Source of the DNA: Coleophoma eucalyptorum
Lineage: Eukaryota; Ascomycota; Leotiomycetes; Helotiales; Dermateaceae
Length of the DNA: 64,000 bases
Assembly (NCBI GenBank): GCA_026120035.1
Contig: JALRME010000027.1
Coordinates: forward strand, 186,001-250,000
Direction: 5' to 3'
Below the pieces are notes generated by a model. The model worked only from the letters and a program-made list of their open reading frames with translations, made no database searches and was not told the DNA's origin. A program made the translations under genes and the position numbers. Positions 12,260 through 23,584 of this stretch are shown in pieces (position 1 is the first letter of the stretch; each line of letters opens with the position of its first letter).

Positions 12260-13912
12260 ATGACCCAACAACTTTCCGCAGCGCCTGTGCTCTCGACTCC
12301 CGAAACACACATCTTCGAAGATCCAACCCCGATAGTGACGAGCGCAAACGTCGCGCCATTTTCCGACGATGAGCTTTTCCAGATCTTTGAGGTGGAGAGG
12401 ACTGCTCGCGAGGTGAGGGAGGGCGGCTGGAAGAGGATCGCTTTGCAATTTCCTGATGCTATGCTGAAGGATGGGCCGAGAGTCTCGCAGGCGCTGGAGA
12501 AAGAGCTGAGTAGGATACCGCGACCTGATATATCTGCGAGCACTAGCAAAAATGCGACGGTGGAGGAACTCGAGACGGATATCAGCAAATTAAGCACAAG
12601 TGGAATCGCAGAGCGGGAACGTCTGTTTATCCTTGCAGACACCTCATATGGTGCTTGCTGTGTAGATGAGATTGCCGCGGAGCACGTTGATGCAGATGTT
12701 GTGGTTCATTATGGTCGATCGTGTCTTTCTCCGACAGCTCGCCTCCCGGTTATATATGTCTTCACCACTCGTCCTCTACCACTCTCTCCGCTCATCTCAG
12801 TCTTTGAGAACACATACCCATCCAAAGAATTGCCTATCATATTGATGGCGGATATCACATACAACTCTCATATTGCCGAAATTTCAGAAACGCTCCGAAC
12901 AGCAGGTTATACAAATCTACTCGTACCGGAAATCGTTCATGAACCTGGGTCTGTAATTCCGAATAGATCAGTAGATGCGGATTTGGACATCAAGGATTAT
13001 TCATTATTCCATATATCAGATCCCCCTCCCAGTTTACTACTTACTCTCTCCTCCCGAGTAAAGGATATGCACATCTATCCCACCGACACACAAGCAGAGC
13101 CGACATCAGCTCTAGAAGCACAAACCTCACGCACGCTACGTCGTCGATATGGCATTCTCACGTCCCTCTCGACATGTCCCGTCTTTGGGATTCTCATCAA
13201 TACTCTCTCTGTCAAAAACTACCTCCCAGTGATTGAGACTCTACGGTCACAAATCACTGCTGCCGGTAAGAAGTCATATACTTTTGTCGTAGGAAAAGTC
13301 AATGTTGCAAAACTGGCCAACTTTAGTGAGATTGGCGGGTGGGTTGTGGTTGGATGTTGGGAGAGCGCATTAATCGAGAGCTCGGATTTCTATCGACCTA
13401 TCATAACGCCCTTCGAGCTTGGATTGGCTCTGATGGGCGACGAGGAGCGAGTGTGGAGTGGAGAATGGAGGAGCGATTTCAGTGATGTTCTCAATAATCC
13501 TCCTCCCAAACCCGCAGCCCCAGAGGAGACAAGCGAGCCGAGTTCAGAAAAGAAAGAGAATGAACACATTGAGATCGAAGAAGACTCCGAGGAAGAATCC
13601 GCACCACCCGAGTTCGACCTTCGCACTGGCAGGTATATTTCCCACAGCCGACCAATGCGTACAACTGTCGTTAGCGAGCCATCTAAATCCGACCCTACCT
13701 CGGCGTCAAATGTTTTGACTCGAAGAGCCAAGGGCGACTTAGCTACGGTCAATGGGATAGTTAGTCCTGGAGCCGAGTATTTGAGGACACAGCGGACGTG
13801 GACAGGTCTTGGTAGTGATTTTGCAGATGTCGAGGCAAGCGATAGTATTGAGGAAGGTAGAAGTGGAGTTGCGAGAGGATATACTGTTGGCGAGGATGGA
13901 GAGAGACGGTAG
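12260..13912 (+). CDS. dph2: Diphthamide biosynthesis protein 2 (Dph2)
   Basis: A single exon of 550 residues. The protein carries the Dph1/Dph2 family core: an N-terminal block with GWKRIALQFPDAMLKDGP, then the ADTSYGACCVDEIAAEH block with Cys133/Cys134, and a C-terminal block GGWVVVGCWESALIES with Cys366. These match the positions of the [4Fe-4S] cysteines known in yeast Dph2. Dph2 pairs with Dph1 to form the noncanonical radical-SAM enzyme that transfers the 3-amino-3-carboxypropyl group to the eEF2 histidine, the first step of diphthamide synthesis in the cytosol. The start was set at the ATG at 12260 because the frame upstream has no ATG-initiated homologous sequence. The acidic tail (around residue 430) is expected to be disordered. 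Confidence 0.95.
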   Translation: MTQQLSAAPVLSTPETHIFEDPTPIVTSANVAPFSDDELFQIFEVERTAREVREGGWKRIALQFPDAMLKDGPRVSQALEKELSRIPRPDISASTSKNATVEELETDISKLSTSGIAERERLFILADTSYGACCVDEIAAEHVDADVVVHYGRSCLSPTARLPVIYVFTTRPLPLSPLISVFENTYPSKELPIILMADITYNSHIAEISETLRTAGYTNLLVPEIVHEPGSVIPNRSVDADLDIKDYSLFHISDPPPSLLLTLSSRVKDMHIYPTDTQAEPTSALEAQTSRTLRRRYGILTSLSTCPVFGILINTLSVKNYLPVIETLRSQITAAGKKSYTFVVGKVNVAKLANFSEIGGWVVVGCWESALIESSDFYRPIITPFELGLALMGDEERVWSGEWRSDFSDVLNNPPPKPAAPEETSEPSSEKKENEHIEIEEDSEEESAPPEFDLRTGRYISHSRPMRTTVVSEPSKSDPTSASNVLTRRAKGDLATVNGIVSPGAEYLRTQRTWTGLGSDFADVEASDSIEEGRSGVARGYTVGEDGERR

Positions 13913-15264
13913 TGCGGCCCGGAGAAAAGTGAAAAGCAAAACGCAATTATACCCATAAATACCCCGATTCAAAGTTCACAACCATGAATGTGCCATAGTC
14001 ATCACAGTTCAAAGTTGCAAAGGAGCCGAGCGGTGGTGGAGCAAAGACTAACATATTAACCACGTGACTGTGATTAACTGAGTCGGCCCATCGTCTCAAG
14101 CTTCAGCCACTTTCGAAACCCCCAATTGTTCAAACAGCCAAGCAAAACAGACCTCCCACCAACACTCCAAATCCCAGACGAGAAGACCACCAGTTCATCA
14201 TTAGAGTTCACACATACCACGTCACACTAGCATAAACCTCGCCTTTTGGCTATGATTGGATAGTCGAGTATCAACTAGGCCTGGATCTAAGGTTTTATCG
14301 AGACGAAAGAACCTGTTATTGCTCTCCGCCGGTCAGCTGGAGGCCGGCGCACCACAAGACAGAAGCAAAGACGGAAGCAAAGACCGAAGAACGCGATGCT
14401 GCAGTGTGAAGTCATGCACAGCAGCAGGGCGATTGACATGGATGAAGAAAGATTTGAGGGATCCTGGGCGCTCCCAGCCTCTCTGATATCGCCCTGACAC
14501 ACGGGCTCCCGCCAGCCCCCGCATTTAACCAATGTGATCTGAGGGAAGTACTGCGATAAAAAGGTCTGTTGATGTCTCTTGGGTTCCAGATCTTGATTCC
14601 TTCCACGCAAATAAAGTAGGAACTCTTGTCTGTTGTCGTCCTGTCGATCGATCCCTCTTTTTGTCTTGTCTTTACTGCTGCATTTACCCCAGATCACGTC
14701 CAGCACTGTTGGCTTCGCGAGGCTTCATCGACGTCATCCGGCTGCACACTCCAGTACCTTATCGCTTGGGTCGTAAGCAATTACAGCGCAAACCAGGAAG
14801 CACCCTTGCCAGCAAGAGCAGCGACGAAACAAAAGACTCGTCCGAGCAAAAAAGGGCCTCCCAGCCTCGTGCAAAAAAATCGCACTTCATTGCCCGGTCC
14901 AACCGATCCAATCTCACGAATATTCTAGACTTTCCGGCCTTGGAACAAATAACAGGTTCTCCTGCACTGTTCTCTGAGCTCTCCTGTCCAGTCTGGATCT
15001 TCTCTTGACCTCTGGCTCTTTTCCAACTTCTCGTTCCTGCGACTCGTCATCGTCATCAACTTCAGCACACCTTTCCCATTAGCAACACCTTGGCGCAAGG
15101 CATACTTCTCGAACTTATCCGCCCCGTTGTTATAAGCACAGGGTCTTCCCATTATCGTTGTCACAGATTCAGGTCCGATCTTGACTCTTCTCATCTGGAG
15201 CCTTCTTCTTCATCCTCCATCAAACAACGACTTACTGCCATAAAGCTCTCACTAGCGACTCAAG
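13913..15264. other. 1.35-kb region, likely long promoter and 5' leader of the MARVEL gene
   Basis: It begins at the DPH2 stop. A palindromic E-box CACGTGAC lies at 14061-14068. From about 14600 the + strand is pyrimidine-rich with many short ATG frames, resembling a long fungal 5' leader. No conserved protein is seen on either strand. Confidence 0.45.
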
Positions 15265-15928
15265 ATGATTTTTGGTGCCCTCTTCGCCTTTTGGCGCCTG
15301 TGTGAGATCGTAACTCTGGTACGTAGCTCCCAAGTCCATCTCCTTGCTCCTCAAACATAAGCCTAACAAGATTCAGATCCCAACACTAGGCATGCTCGCT
15401 TGGTTCGTCCACGGCTACGCATCCCAAAATGCGCTGACACCCAACTACATCCTCGTCCTCTTCATCGTCTCTGTCCTCGCCGCAGCCTGGGCCATCGCAA
15501 CACTCTTCACCTACCACCGCGCGCGCAGCAATGCCCTCTTCGTCTCATTTATCGACCTCTGCTTCGTTGGTGCCTTGATCGCGGGTGTATACGAGCTTCG
15601 CGCCATCGCCGGCGCAAACTGCACCAACATCTCTAGATCGGGCAGCGCATCGATCTCTGGATTCTTGGGTTCCGTTACTGTAAATGGCGTCAGTATTACT
15701 ACCAACAAGACGTGTGCGATGCTCAAGGCCTGTTTTGCATTCGGGATTATGAACTGTGTCTTCTTTTTCATCACTGCCCTACTTGCGCTTATGGTTGGAC
15801 GAGGCGATACAAGAAAGAAGGAAGTCTACGTCCGTGAGACCCATTACTCCAGACATGGTCATCGCCGCAGTGGATCGCACCGCAGCCATCACAGCTCGCA
15901 CTCTGGTCGTAGACGCGCATACGTCTAA
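15265..15928 (+). CDS. MARVEL-domain membrane protein
   Basis: Two exons, 15265-15318 and 15377-15928, give 201 residues. Four hydrophobic segments fill the first about 160 residues: GALFAFWRLCEIVTLIPTLG, ILVLFIVSVLAAAWAIATLF, LFVSFIDLCFVGALIAGVY and FGIMNCVFFFITALLALMVG. This is the MARVEL four-helix layout with a conserved extracellular loop containing two cysteines (ANCTNIS... TNKTCAM). The cytosolic tail is rich in His, Arg and Ser. MARVEL proteins sit at membrane-apposition sites or eisosomes and in vesicle traffic; no precise role can be given. The leader upstream is unusually long. Confidence 0.85.
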
Positions 15929-16851
15929 GCTTGAGCCTTTATTAGCTCGCTGGACCCCAGGATGCAGAGACGAGCGTATATATGTTGAATGGACGGAGTT
16001 TTGCGGTTCGAGACCTAGATCGGATCTTGTGGGAGGATTTTATGATTTCGATTGAGCTTTTATGATACCTAGGAGGATGCTTCTCTTTTTTCATACCTCT
16101 CTAACTTTCACCCTTCTAAACTTCATTTTTGCCACACAACCTCTTCATTGAGTAAGTTGGCGTGCAAGATTCACGATTGGATGGCATAAGATGGAAAGGC
16201 TCTATGTAATGTATATCAAAAGACGTAACGAAAAAAAGAAAAGAAATTAAGAGATTATCATAAACTTTACATGTTACAACTGCCACGATGAGATGTTGCT
16301 TTCGAATGAGGAAAACAAAGGCTTGGTGTCGCTTTGTCTCCAGACCAACTAGTTAGTCAGCCAGGCAGAATGAATTAGGTCCATCCTCGGGACGAGAGAT
16401 CTCGGACTTTTCTGCCAAACAAGGTGGCAATCCTTCCTGAACCGCCCCTAGTCTGGATGTAAGTGACTGCCTCATCCTTCAATCCTTAACGGGTAAACTC
16501 CACTTTGACCAAACACTTGCGCTCACCCCTTTACTCCCACCTACTTATCCGTGCCATCAACCAACCACTCTCCTTTCCCCGCGTGCATTGTTTTTCGGCG
16601 AGAATGTGTAGGTACTTTGTTCGGTCTACTAATTCTGGTAGAAGATAGGGGGGATAATAGGCATCGAAAGAACCTAGAGTTTGGGCTCTGAGCTCCGGGG
16701 TGCTTGTCGCTTAAAGCCATAGGAATGAAACGTACTTCCGGGGATTGACTAAGTGCCGGCCGAAGAGCAAGATATCGTAAATATGTGTATTGAAATCCAT
16801 GAAGCTTATATCTCTACACCAATCCACAGATAGTGTCCGGCTTTCTCACAC
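15929..16851. other. Convergent intergenic region (MARVEL gene / amidase)
   Basis: 3' ends of two converging genes with A/T-rich untranslated sequence around 16200-16270. No coding signal is seen. Confidence 0.5.
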
Positions 16852-19036
16852 TCACACATACTGTACAAAAGGCGACCCGGCCTCTTTCTCCACGATCTCC
16901 GCCGCTCTCATAACCTTCTCATCCTCATACCTCCTCCCAACCAGCTGCAGACTAATCGGCGCATCTTTCCAACCCTCGGCCCCAAACTCCTCCCACAGCT
17001 TCCAGTTATACGCATCCTTCTCATTCCGGGGCTCGTACTTCTCCTTGTCCGCACCGGCGTCCTTTTCCACGCTGACTTGATCCACGGGGAAGACGAGAGC
17101 TGGGTAGTCCAGCAGGTTCCACTGCGACGTGTATCCCCACCACTTGGCCGTCTCCAGCCTTGGTGCGGCGGACGGTCCGCAGGGACAGAGGATGATGTCG
17201 ACCATGTCGTTGCTTGTGAGTATGTAGTCGTCCGCGCTCGGCTCTGAGATCGAGGTACTGTTCCAGTGTGCGGCGTACTCGGCGCGGTAGCTGTCGCGGC
17301 GGTATGTCGCGGCCCAGAGACTTTCCACTGTGTGTGTCTGCACATGTGGGTTGTCTGTGATGATGTGGTTTGTTAGTGGCATCCAGGGCTCTGAGGATGC
17401 GTTGATGGCTGCGGATTCTTGGGAGGCTCCGTCGGAGAAGTAGAGGTTGGACTGTTAGGGTTTGTCAGTTTTCTTTTTGTTCTTCTGAGAATTGGGTTGA
17501 TAGATGGATATAAGGAGAGCACATGAGGACATACGATAATCTCCCAAGCTTCGTCATGCTTATAAGGCTTCCAGTCCACGATCTCCACGTTTCCGGACTT
17601 CTTCAACTTCTCCACCAACTCCTTCATCGCCCTCGTAACCGGTGGGTGTGGCTTCACAACTCCATCATCCCAGAGCACACCAATCTTCAACTTCTTTCCC
17701 CCCGCAGGGTATGGATCGGCTTCCTTCCATTCAAAGGGCAAAAGCGAGGGTTCTTTCAGCCATGGCTTTGCGTCAATAAGTGTCTTGATGAACAACTTGC
17801 AACCGGCTAGCGACGTGCTCAAGGGACCAATTGTTGCTGGGATTTGCTCTGCCCCAGCCATGGTTGCGCTCCAGCCACCAGTGGGAAGGCGGAGGGTTGT
17901 GGGCTTCATGCCATAGAGACCTGGAGGAAGTCAGCGAAGTTTCTGATCCACAGAATACTGGGTGGTCTTCACCATTGTTCGCAGCGGGTGAGCGAATGCT
18001 TCCGCCAATATCCGTGCCGATACCGAGACACGACCCGCGGAAACCTATAAGGGCCCCTTCACCACCGGAAGAGCCACCGCATGTGAGGTTTCTGTTGAAG
18101 GGGTTGACGGTTGTTCTGGAAGCACCGGAATTAGTAAATCCTTGATTGAATTCCAAGTAGATGGTTTTTACCCATAGAGACTGTTGCTGGTCTCAAGATG
18201 CATTAAACTTTGTGGTTGTGTAGTTCGTGCAAAGAATACACAGCCTGCCGACCAGAGAATCTTCAGGATGTGTGCATCGTCCTCGCCGATTCTTCCGACC
18301 CATGATATAAACCCGGCTAGAAGATATATGTTAGCTGATTTCTGTCTCGAAGTTTTCTTGATGAATAAGTGCTATGATAAGATTATAATCTATGGGACCT
18401 CTGATTCTGGAAACCGTGGAAATTCAAGGGTGCTCGATTTTTCAGATATTGAGGAAGCAGAACCGTATGCAATGGATTCTCAAGGTGTTCTCAAAATGCC
18501 CCTGTTCAGGAAGTGAAGTGAGACTCACCATTAATATCCAGCCCTTTCATCGTCATATGTTCTTTGACGCTGATTGGGATACCATGTAGAGGACCCATAG
18601 GTTTCCCATTGGTCTTCAGAAACGCATCCAATTCCTCGGCTCGCTTCAGAGCCCTCTCCGGCAAGAGTTCCGTGATACAATTAGTCTAATACATTATCAG
18701 CTTTAACAACCCGCCCAACGATATAGATCCAAGTAAAATAAGAGAAAGACATACCACTTTCTGAGCCAATGCAGCTCTTCTCAGAAAAGCCTTGGTCACT
18801 GCTACAGCACTTATCTCGGCCTTTTCAAGCTGGGCTGCGAGTACCTCCACCGTGGTCTCCGTGATCTTGACTTCATCGGCAGTGAGGACCTGCTTTGCAA
18901 CGGGGATAGTATTTGTCGGTATTTCCGAGATCTCGGGGAGAGCGGGCTCGATGGCTGCGATAGTAGCGTCGCGGTGCTTCTGCCTGTCTGCGGCAACTTC
19001 TTGCCAAGTAGCTCCTGAAGCGGTTGTAACTGCCAT
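16852..19036 (-). CDS. Amidase signature family enzyme (acetamidase/FAAH-like)
   Basis: Six exons: 19036-18755, 18685-18529, 18316-18172, 18115-17973, 17920-17535 and 17451-16852, joining to 570 residues, the usual size of fungal acetamidase-like proteins. The Ser-cisSer-Lys triad is present: Lys135 in PISVKEHM, Ser210 in [11 protein letters not shown] and Ser234 in GTDIGGSIR. No signal peptide or membrane anchor is visible, so a cytosolic enzyme hydrolysing a small or aryl/acyl amide is expected. All five introns keep phase and several show CTGAC or CTAAC-like branch sites. The substrate cannot be inferred; the neighbours (MARVEL and DUF3712 proteins) give no pathway context. Confidence 0.93.
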
Positions 19037-21204
19037 GATGCCGGCGTATCTGATTTTCGAGCAATGGAGGAAGAAGAGAATGGAGAGACTGGAGGGGGTT
19101 GAAGGAGGGGGAGAGGGAGGCCAGGAAAAGATGCTTTTACATGGTGGGGTTATCTTACAGCACGAATTGACATGATAACAGGACGGATAAAGATTAGATA
19201 TTGTCTGCTACTGGCGTTTGGCTGCACGGGCAGAAGGGTGGGGTTGTGGATGGTATGTACTTTAGCGGAGCACTCAGATCTTATAGATCACTGTATACGC
19301 CGTGTATAGCGCTATATTCTCACAATTAGAACATGTGAAACTGGAGAGTTTCTCGTTACGAATATCTTTGCTTCCTTAGAGAGTTTAGAGTGCTTACTAT
19401 CGGATGCTATGTACAGACTTGAAGGGACATCTCTTATCTTTCTTGAGTGTTAAATCGAGGAGTACGTCATGAGAATAGCCAATAGCAAGTATATCCTCAA
19501 ACACTTTCTTTACTTTCTTAAGGCCTATAGGCGTGCTCAAGAATACAAAGGGTATACGTTGTCGATTTGGAGTCAACTTTATACACAAGAATGAGCATTA
19601 TACATAGGTTTTGTGGAATTCGTAGCTCCGTTAAGGTGCTTTATGGTAGTGGCTAGTACCCCACTGTTTTTGTTGCGGGACTTGCGATAAGAGTGCTCTC
19701 GATAAGAGAACCAGCGTTTGGAAGCTATTGCGGAAATGGCAGGTACATGCGGCATGGTCATGTGATATTAATACTACTTTTGTATGCGATTTGTAAGGTA
19801 TGAAAGTCTGGTAAACCAACATCAGTGACGGTGCAGCTCCCCTAACTCACATAATAGAATGGACCAGCGACAATTGCGCACTAGGTCAGGTTCTTGGCTT
19901 GAAGCGGGCAATCCCAGGCATGGTGGCATGGTTGCAAGCGGCAGTATCCGCGCTACCGCCACAGTTTTGTGCTTGAATGCATTACGAGCCTGACCTAAGC
20001 ATCTGAGTGAAGTCAAGTCAAGTGCCACTTTAAGGCTGCCCGTTGACTTCAGCTAGAAGGCGCAGTCTTTTTGCCAAAGCGGTGCTCATTGCCTCTTCTA
20101 CACATGTACACACTCCCTACCCACTCAAATTCGGGCTGAGGCTCGGCTGAGCTGCAATTGCCAACTCGGAGCTGCTGTCAGCAAAGGCACGGTACAGAAA
20201 AAGGGGCAGTGAATCGACTGGCCAGCATCCACCAGGCACTCCATCTAGTCCTGCGCGCTGTCTACCAGCACGATCGTGTCCCACCCATTCAATTGTCTGC
20301 ACCTATTCTTTCATCTCTTTTTCAAATCAAAATATGGACACGAGACCCGAGTTTTATTTCCCAAATCCATTACCTTTAAGCCTTTCCTTGAAGAGTGTCG
20401 CTCAGCAGCTGACATCCTGCTCGTATCTTTCTCATTGGCTAAAATCCCAAAGGAGCTCAAGTGAACAGGGAGGGATGCAAACCCTTTGAGCGAAAGCGAT
20501 CACCGCGCAGAGGGCCATGATTTTTCCCTCGGTATGTCAACCATTCACAAGCTTAAAAGAGCATCTGCCCCAAGGAACAGAGTTCTTGTAAAAGGCACCA
20601 AACGCGGGGAATCTGGGGGTGTCCTTGGGTGGGCTTCCTATTCAGGACAATGCCCCGCAGGCGCCTCGGTATCGACTCTAAGGTTCTTTGTTAGATTTGA
20701 CATCTGATCCAGATCTGTTGCCTTGGTGCTGGAATCGCCATCATCGTCGTAAATGAAGAAGTACGAGTTCGTGGACTTCAGGGAACCTATATATCGTTGT
20801 TCTAATTGCGATGCCCATTGCATACGGCACAGCTTTAGCGATCGCTCGGCTGCTGACTGGCAATTTACGTAGCATCAAAGTACAAAAGACTGCGGCAAGG
20901 CGGCCCTCTTTTCTCTACCAGAATCTCCCCAATTTACGCTGCGTCTCATGGTCGCAATGGCAAGACAATCACATGTCATAAGACGGAGATGATATCCTAA
21001 TGGGCATATAGCTTGTCTATCTTAACAACCTTATTGTCCATATCCATCCTCTTCCCCAGATCTTCTCACACTTTCTTTATCTTCTCCACTTTCTCAACTC
21101 CCCGCTGTTGCTTCATAAATAGATCTCTCGTTTGGTTTCTGGATGGGCTTTCTTTGAGAAACTATACTTTCAGTGTCTGTTATATCAATCCAGTTTCATT
21201 GAAA
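19037..21204. other. 2.2-kb intergenic region
   Basis: Divergent region between the amidase (-) and the DUF3712 gene (+). Only short frames lacking recognisable sequence are present. The last about 200 bases, pyrimidine-rich, look like a 5' leader. Confidence 0.5.
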
Positions 21205-22313
21205 ATGTCGGATAAAGCGACCACCGCGTATCAGGAGAACAGGTATGATTCAACATCAAGACCTGGTGTTGGTCAGAAGGCAAAAAGACATTGTGCGCGA
21301 TGGTGGTGGCTCCATATAATAATCTTCTGCATTGTGTTCCTTATTATCGCATTATGCCTGTAAGTCGCCCTTTGCGCTTTGCAATTCAACGACTAACAAG
21401 TCCCAGTGTCTATGTCGCCATGCCCAAAATCGCCCAACATGATGTTAACAAATCCACTCTAAACTTCACCGAACTTAATTTTCTCGAGCCAACAGAAGAC
21501 ACGATAACAATTACACAGACAGGCATTCTGCACAGCTCCAGCATGTATACACCGACGCTAGATCCCTTTATCGCATCAAGTTGGCTCGTGACCAACGGTA
21601 CCTTCGGCGCAAATCCGATCCTGACCGTCGAGATGCCCAAGATTCACGCTAAGCACGGGGACAACAACGTCTCCGTTTCTAGTCAAGTCGCATCAATTGT
21701 AGATGCTGACCAGTTGAATGCATTTACCATTGCGGCATTGAAGGAAGAATATATCACCACGGCACTGACCGGGAAGACGAAACTGCACTTGGGTGCACTG
21801 CCCGTGACAACCGTTCACTACAACGAATCGACGACCTACAAAGGTATTATAGTCTCCTATTCCTCTCATAACTTGTAGCAGCATGAACTCACGCCAACAG
21901 GACTTAATGGCCTTGCTGGCTTCAACGTAACCTCCCCTAAAATCAACCTAACCGCCAAAACTGGAACACCCAATTTCAGCGGATTCGCCTTCATCCCCAA
22001 CCCATCCGTCATGACGATCGCAATGGGCAACGTGACATTGTCACTTGCTACCGCCAAAGCTGGTATTGTCGGCAACGCCACGATCGAGAATATGACTCTG
22101 GTGCCCGGAAACAACAGCTTGCCGATGACAGCGATAATCGATCAGCTGTCGGTAATTGGGAGCACGGACACGTCGGGGAATGTGCTACTACAAATTACAG
22201 GTACAAGTGCCGTATATAATGGTGTACATCTGACATACTATGAAGAGGCGCTCAAGAGTAATGTGCTGAGCTTAGAGATGAACATCGCGGCGATTTTAGG
22301 TGGTTCTTTATAG
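21205..22313 (+). CDS. DUF3712 membrane protein (LEA14-like, vacuolar/ER type)
   Basis: Exons 21205-21359, 21407-21843 and 21901-22313 give 334 residues. A short cytosolic N-terminus with basic residues precedes one strong membrane helix (WWLHIIIFCIVFLIIALCL). The rest is lumenal or external, rich in beta-type repeats with many N-glycosylation sequons (for example NVTSPKINLT, NATIENMTL). The order TM then VYVAMPKIAQHDVNKSTL and TSPxxNLTAKTGTPNFSGFAFIPNPS is characteristic of the fungal DUF3712 family, which is related to LEA2 domains. A yeast relative (Tag1) works at the vacuole in autophagy termination, but most family members are uncharacterised. Confidence 0.85.
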
Positions 22314-22606
22314 GTCTTATGAGCTTTTCGCCGTTGGCGGAGCGTTGCTCGGAATTTACTTTGTGCCTGGTATACATGCTGGATGGCGTCGAACACGGGA
22401 TGTTTTCTATTGTTTCTAGGTCTTATCACTGGTAGCTCAAATCCATCTGCGCGTGCGCGGCCGAAGTGGCCATGCCTCCAGTTGCAAGCTGGATTGAGCT
22501 ACCCAACCGCAATGAAATGCAGTTACACCAACCACGCAGTACCCAAAATAACATGAACTAATTGGGGGTATCAACCAAGTACAGCAACACGATAAATCAT
22601 AATTCA

Positions 22607-23584
22607 TTAATCACCGTATAGCTCGGCTGGTCTGGACCTTCCATCAATTTCTTGCGCAGGTTCCTTTTTTGCTTCAGAGTGAGTATCCCCAGTACTTCCG
22701 GGCAGTTCCTTCACACCACTCAAAGCATTATCCTCTGGTAGCTCACTTGCAGGTACCGAATACACGGTAGTTCCATTCCTACTCCGCCTCCGCCGAAAAA
22801 GGAGCACAGCAGCCGCAGACGCGATGGCCACAGCAGCGCCAACACCTACGCCCACGCCAATCCCGATTTTCGCACCCTGACCCAGCCCATCACTGTGTAC
22901 TTCTGTGGAGGGAAGCGCGCTCGTTTCCGTGGCAGTAACACTGGCACTCGAAGTCGTCCCCACAAAGTTGTATCCTTCTACCGGTACAGCAATCATGGGC
23001 ACCGGAGTCGTCAATGTCGTCGTCACTACCGTGAATCTGGCGAACCCGTTTGCCGGCTCAGCATATGTCAAGACCTGCCCCGCGGTCATGGCCGATGAAC
23101 ACACACCGTCAATCCCTCCATTCTCCGTCAGGCTACGCACAAAGCTGAAGTCACTTCAAAAGCAAAGATTACAAGTCAGCTTAAACTGATTTAGTTTTGG
23201 GTTTGAGATGTTTGAGGGTGGCGCGTACGTTGGACAGCAGATTACAGAAGTACTTGACCCGGAATTAATGGTGGTGCTGACGGTCGAATATGCTTCGGGA
23301 CAGACAATGGGGCCGATACTCCAGACGGTGCTAACGCCAGTGATTGTCGTCTTCCCGCTATCCCACCATTGCGTCGCCTGGCTAGGAAGGCAGGTTAGTT
23401 CGTTGTTGACGGATTGGCCGTAGGCGGGATCATAAATGTAGGGCCAGAAACTTCTAGCAGTTTGGATGCCATCGCGTGCCCATGCTGCGGAATTACATGC
23501 TGATTGGGACGGCCATGGTGTTGTGACGGGTAGCCACGAGGTCCAGACACCGTTATTGAGTTGGGCTGGGTGGGTCGAGGTCAT
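22607..23584 (-). CDS. Ser/Thr-rich single-pass surface protein, function unknown
   Basis: Two exons, 23584-23229 and 23153-22607, give 300 residues. The N-terminal part has paired cysteines (SACNS, ELTCLPS, IVCPEA, VICCPTD, GVCSSA) and the typical fungal STVSTT...SSTSVICCP pattern. A Thr/Ser stretch follows, then one membrane helix rich in Gly/Ala/Val (IGIGVGVGVGAAVAIASAAAVLLF) and a basic stop-transfer RRRRSR with a cytosolic tail. This layout is common in fungal WSC- or mucin-like surface proteins, though no true WSC domain is evident. No signal peptide is present at this start, so an upstream exon may be missing. Confidence 0.7.

Noticed and set aside
14287..14706. 139-residue minus-strand frame in the DPH2-MARVEL spacer
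   Set aside because: Antisense to a leader-like region, low-complexity, no family features.
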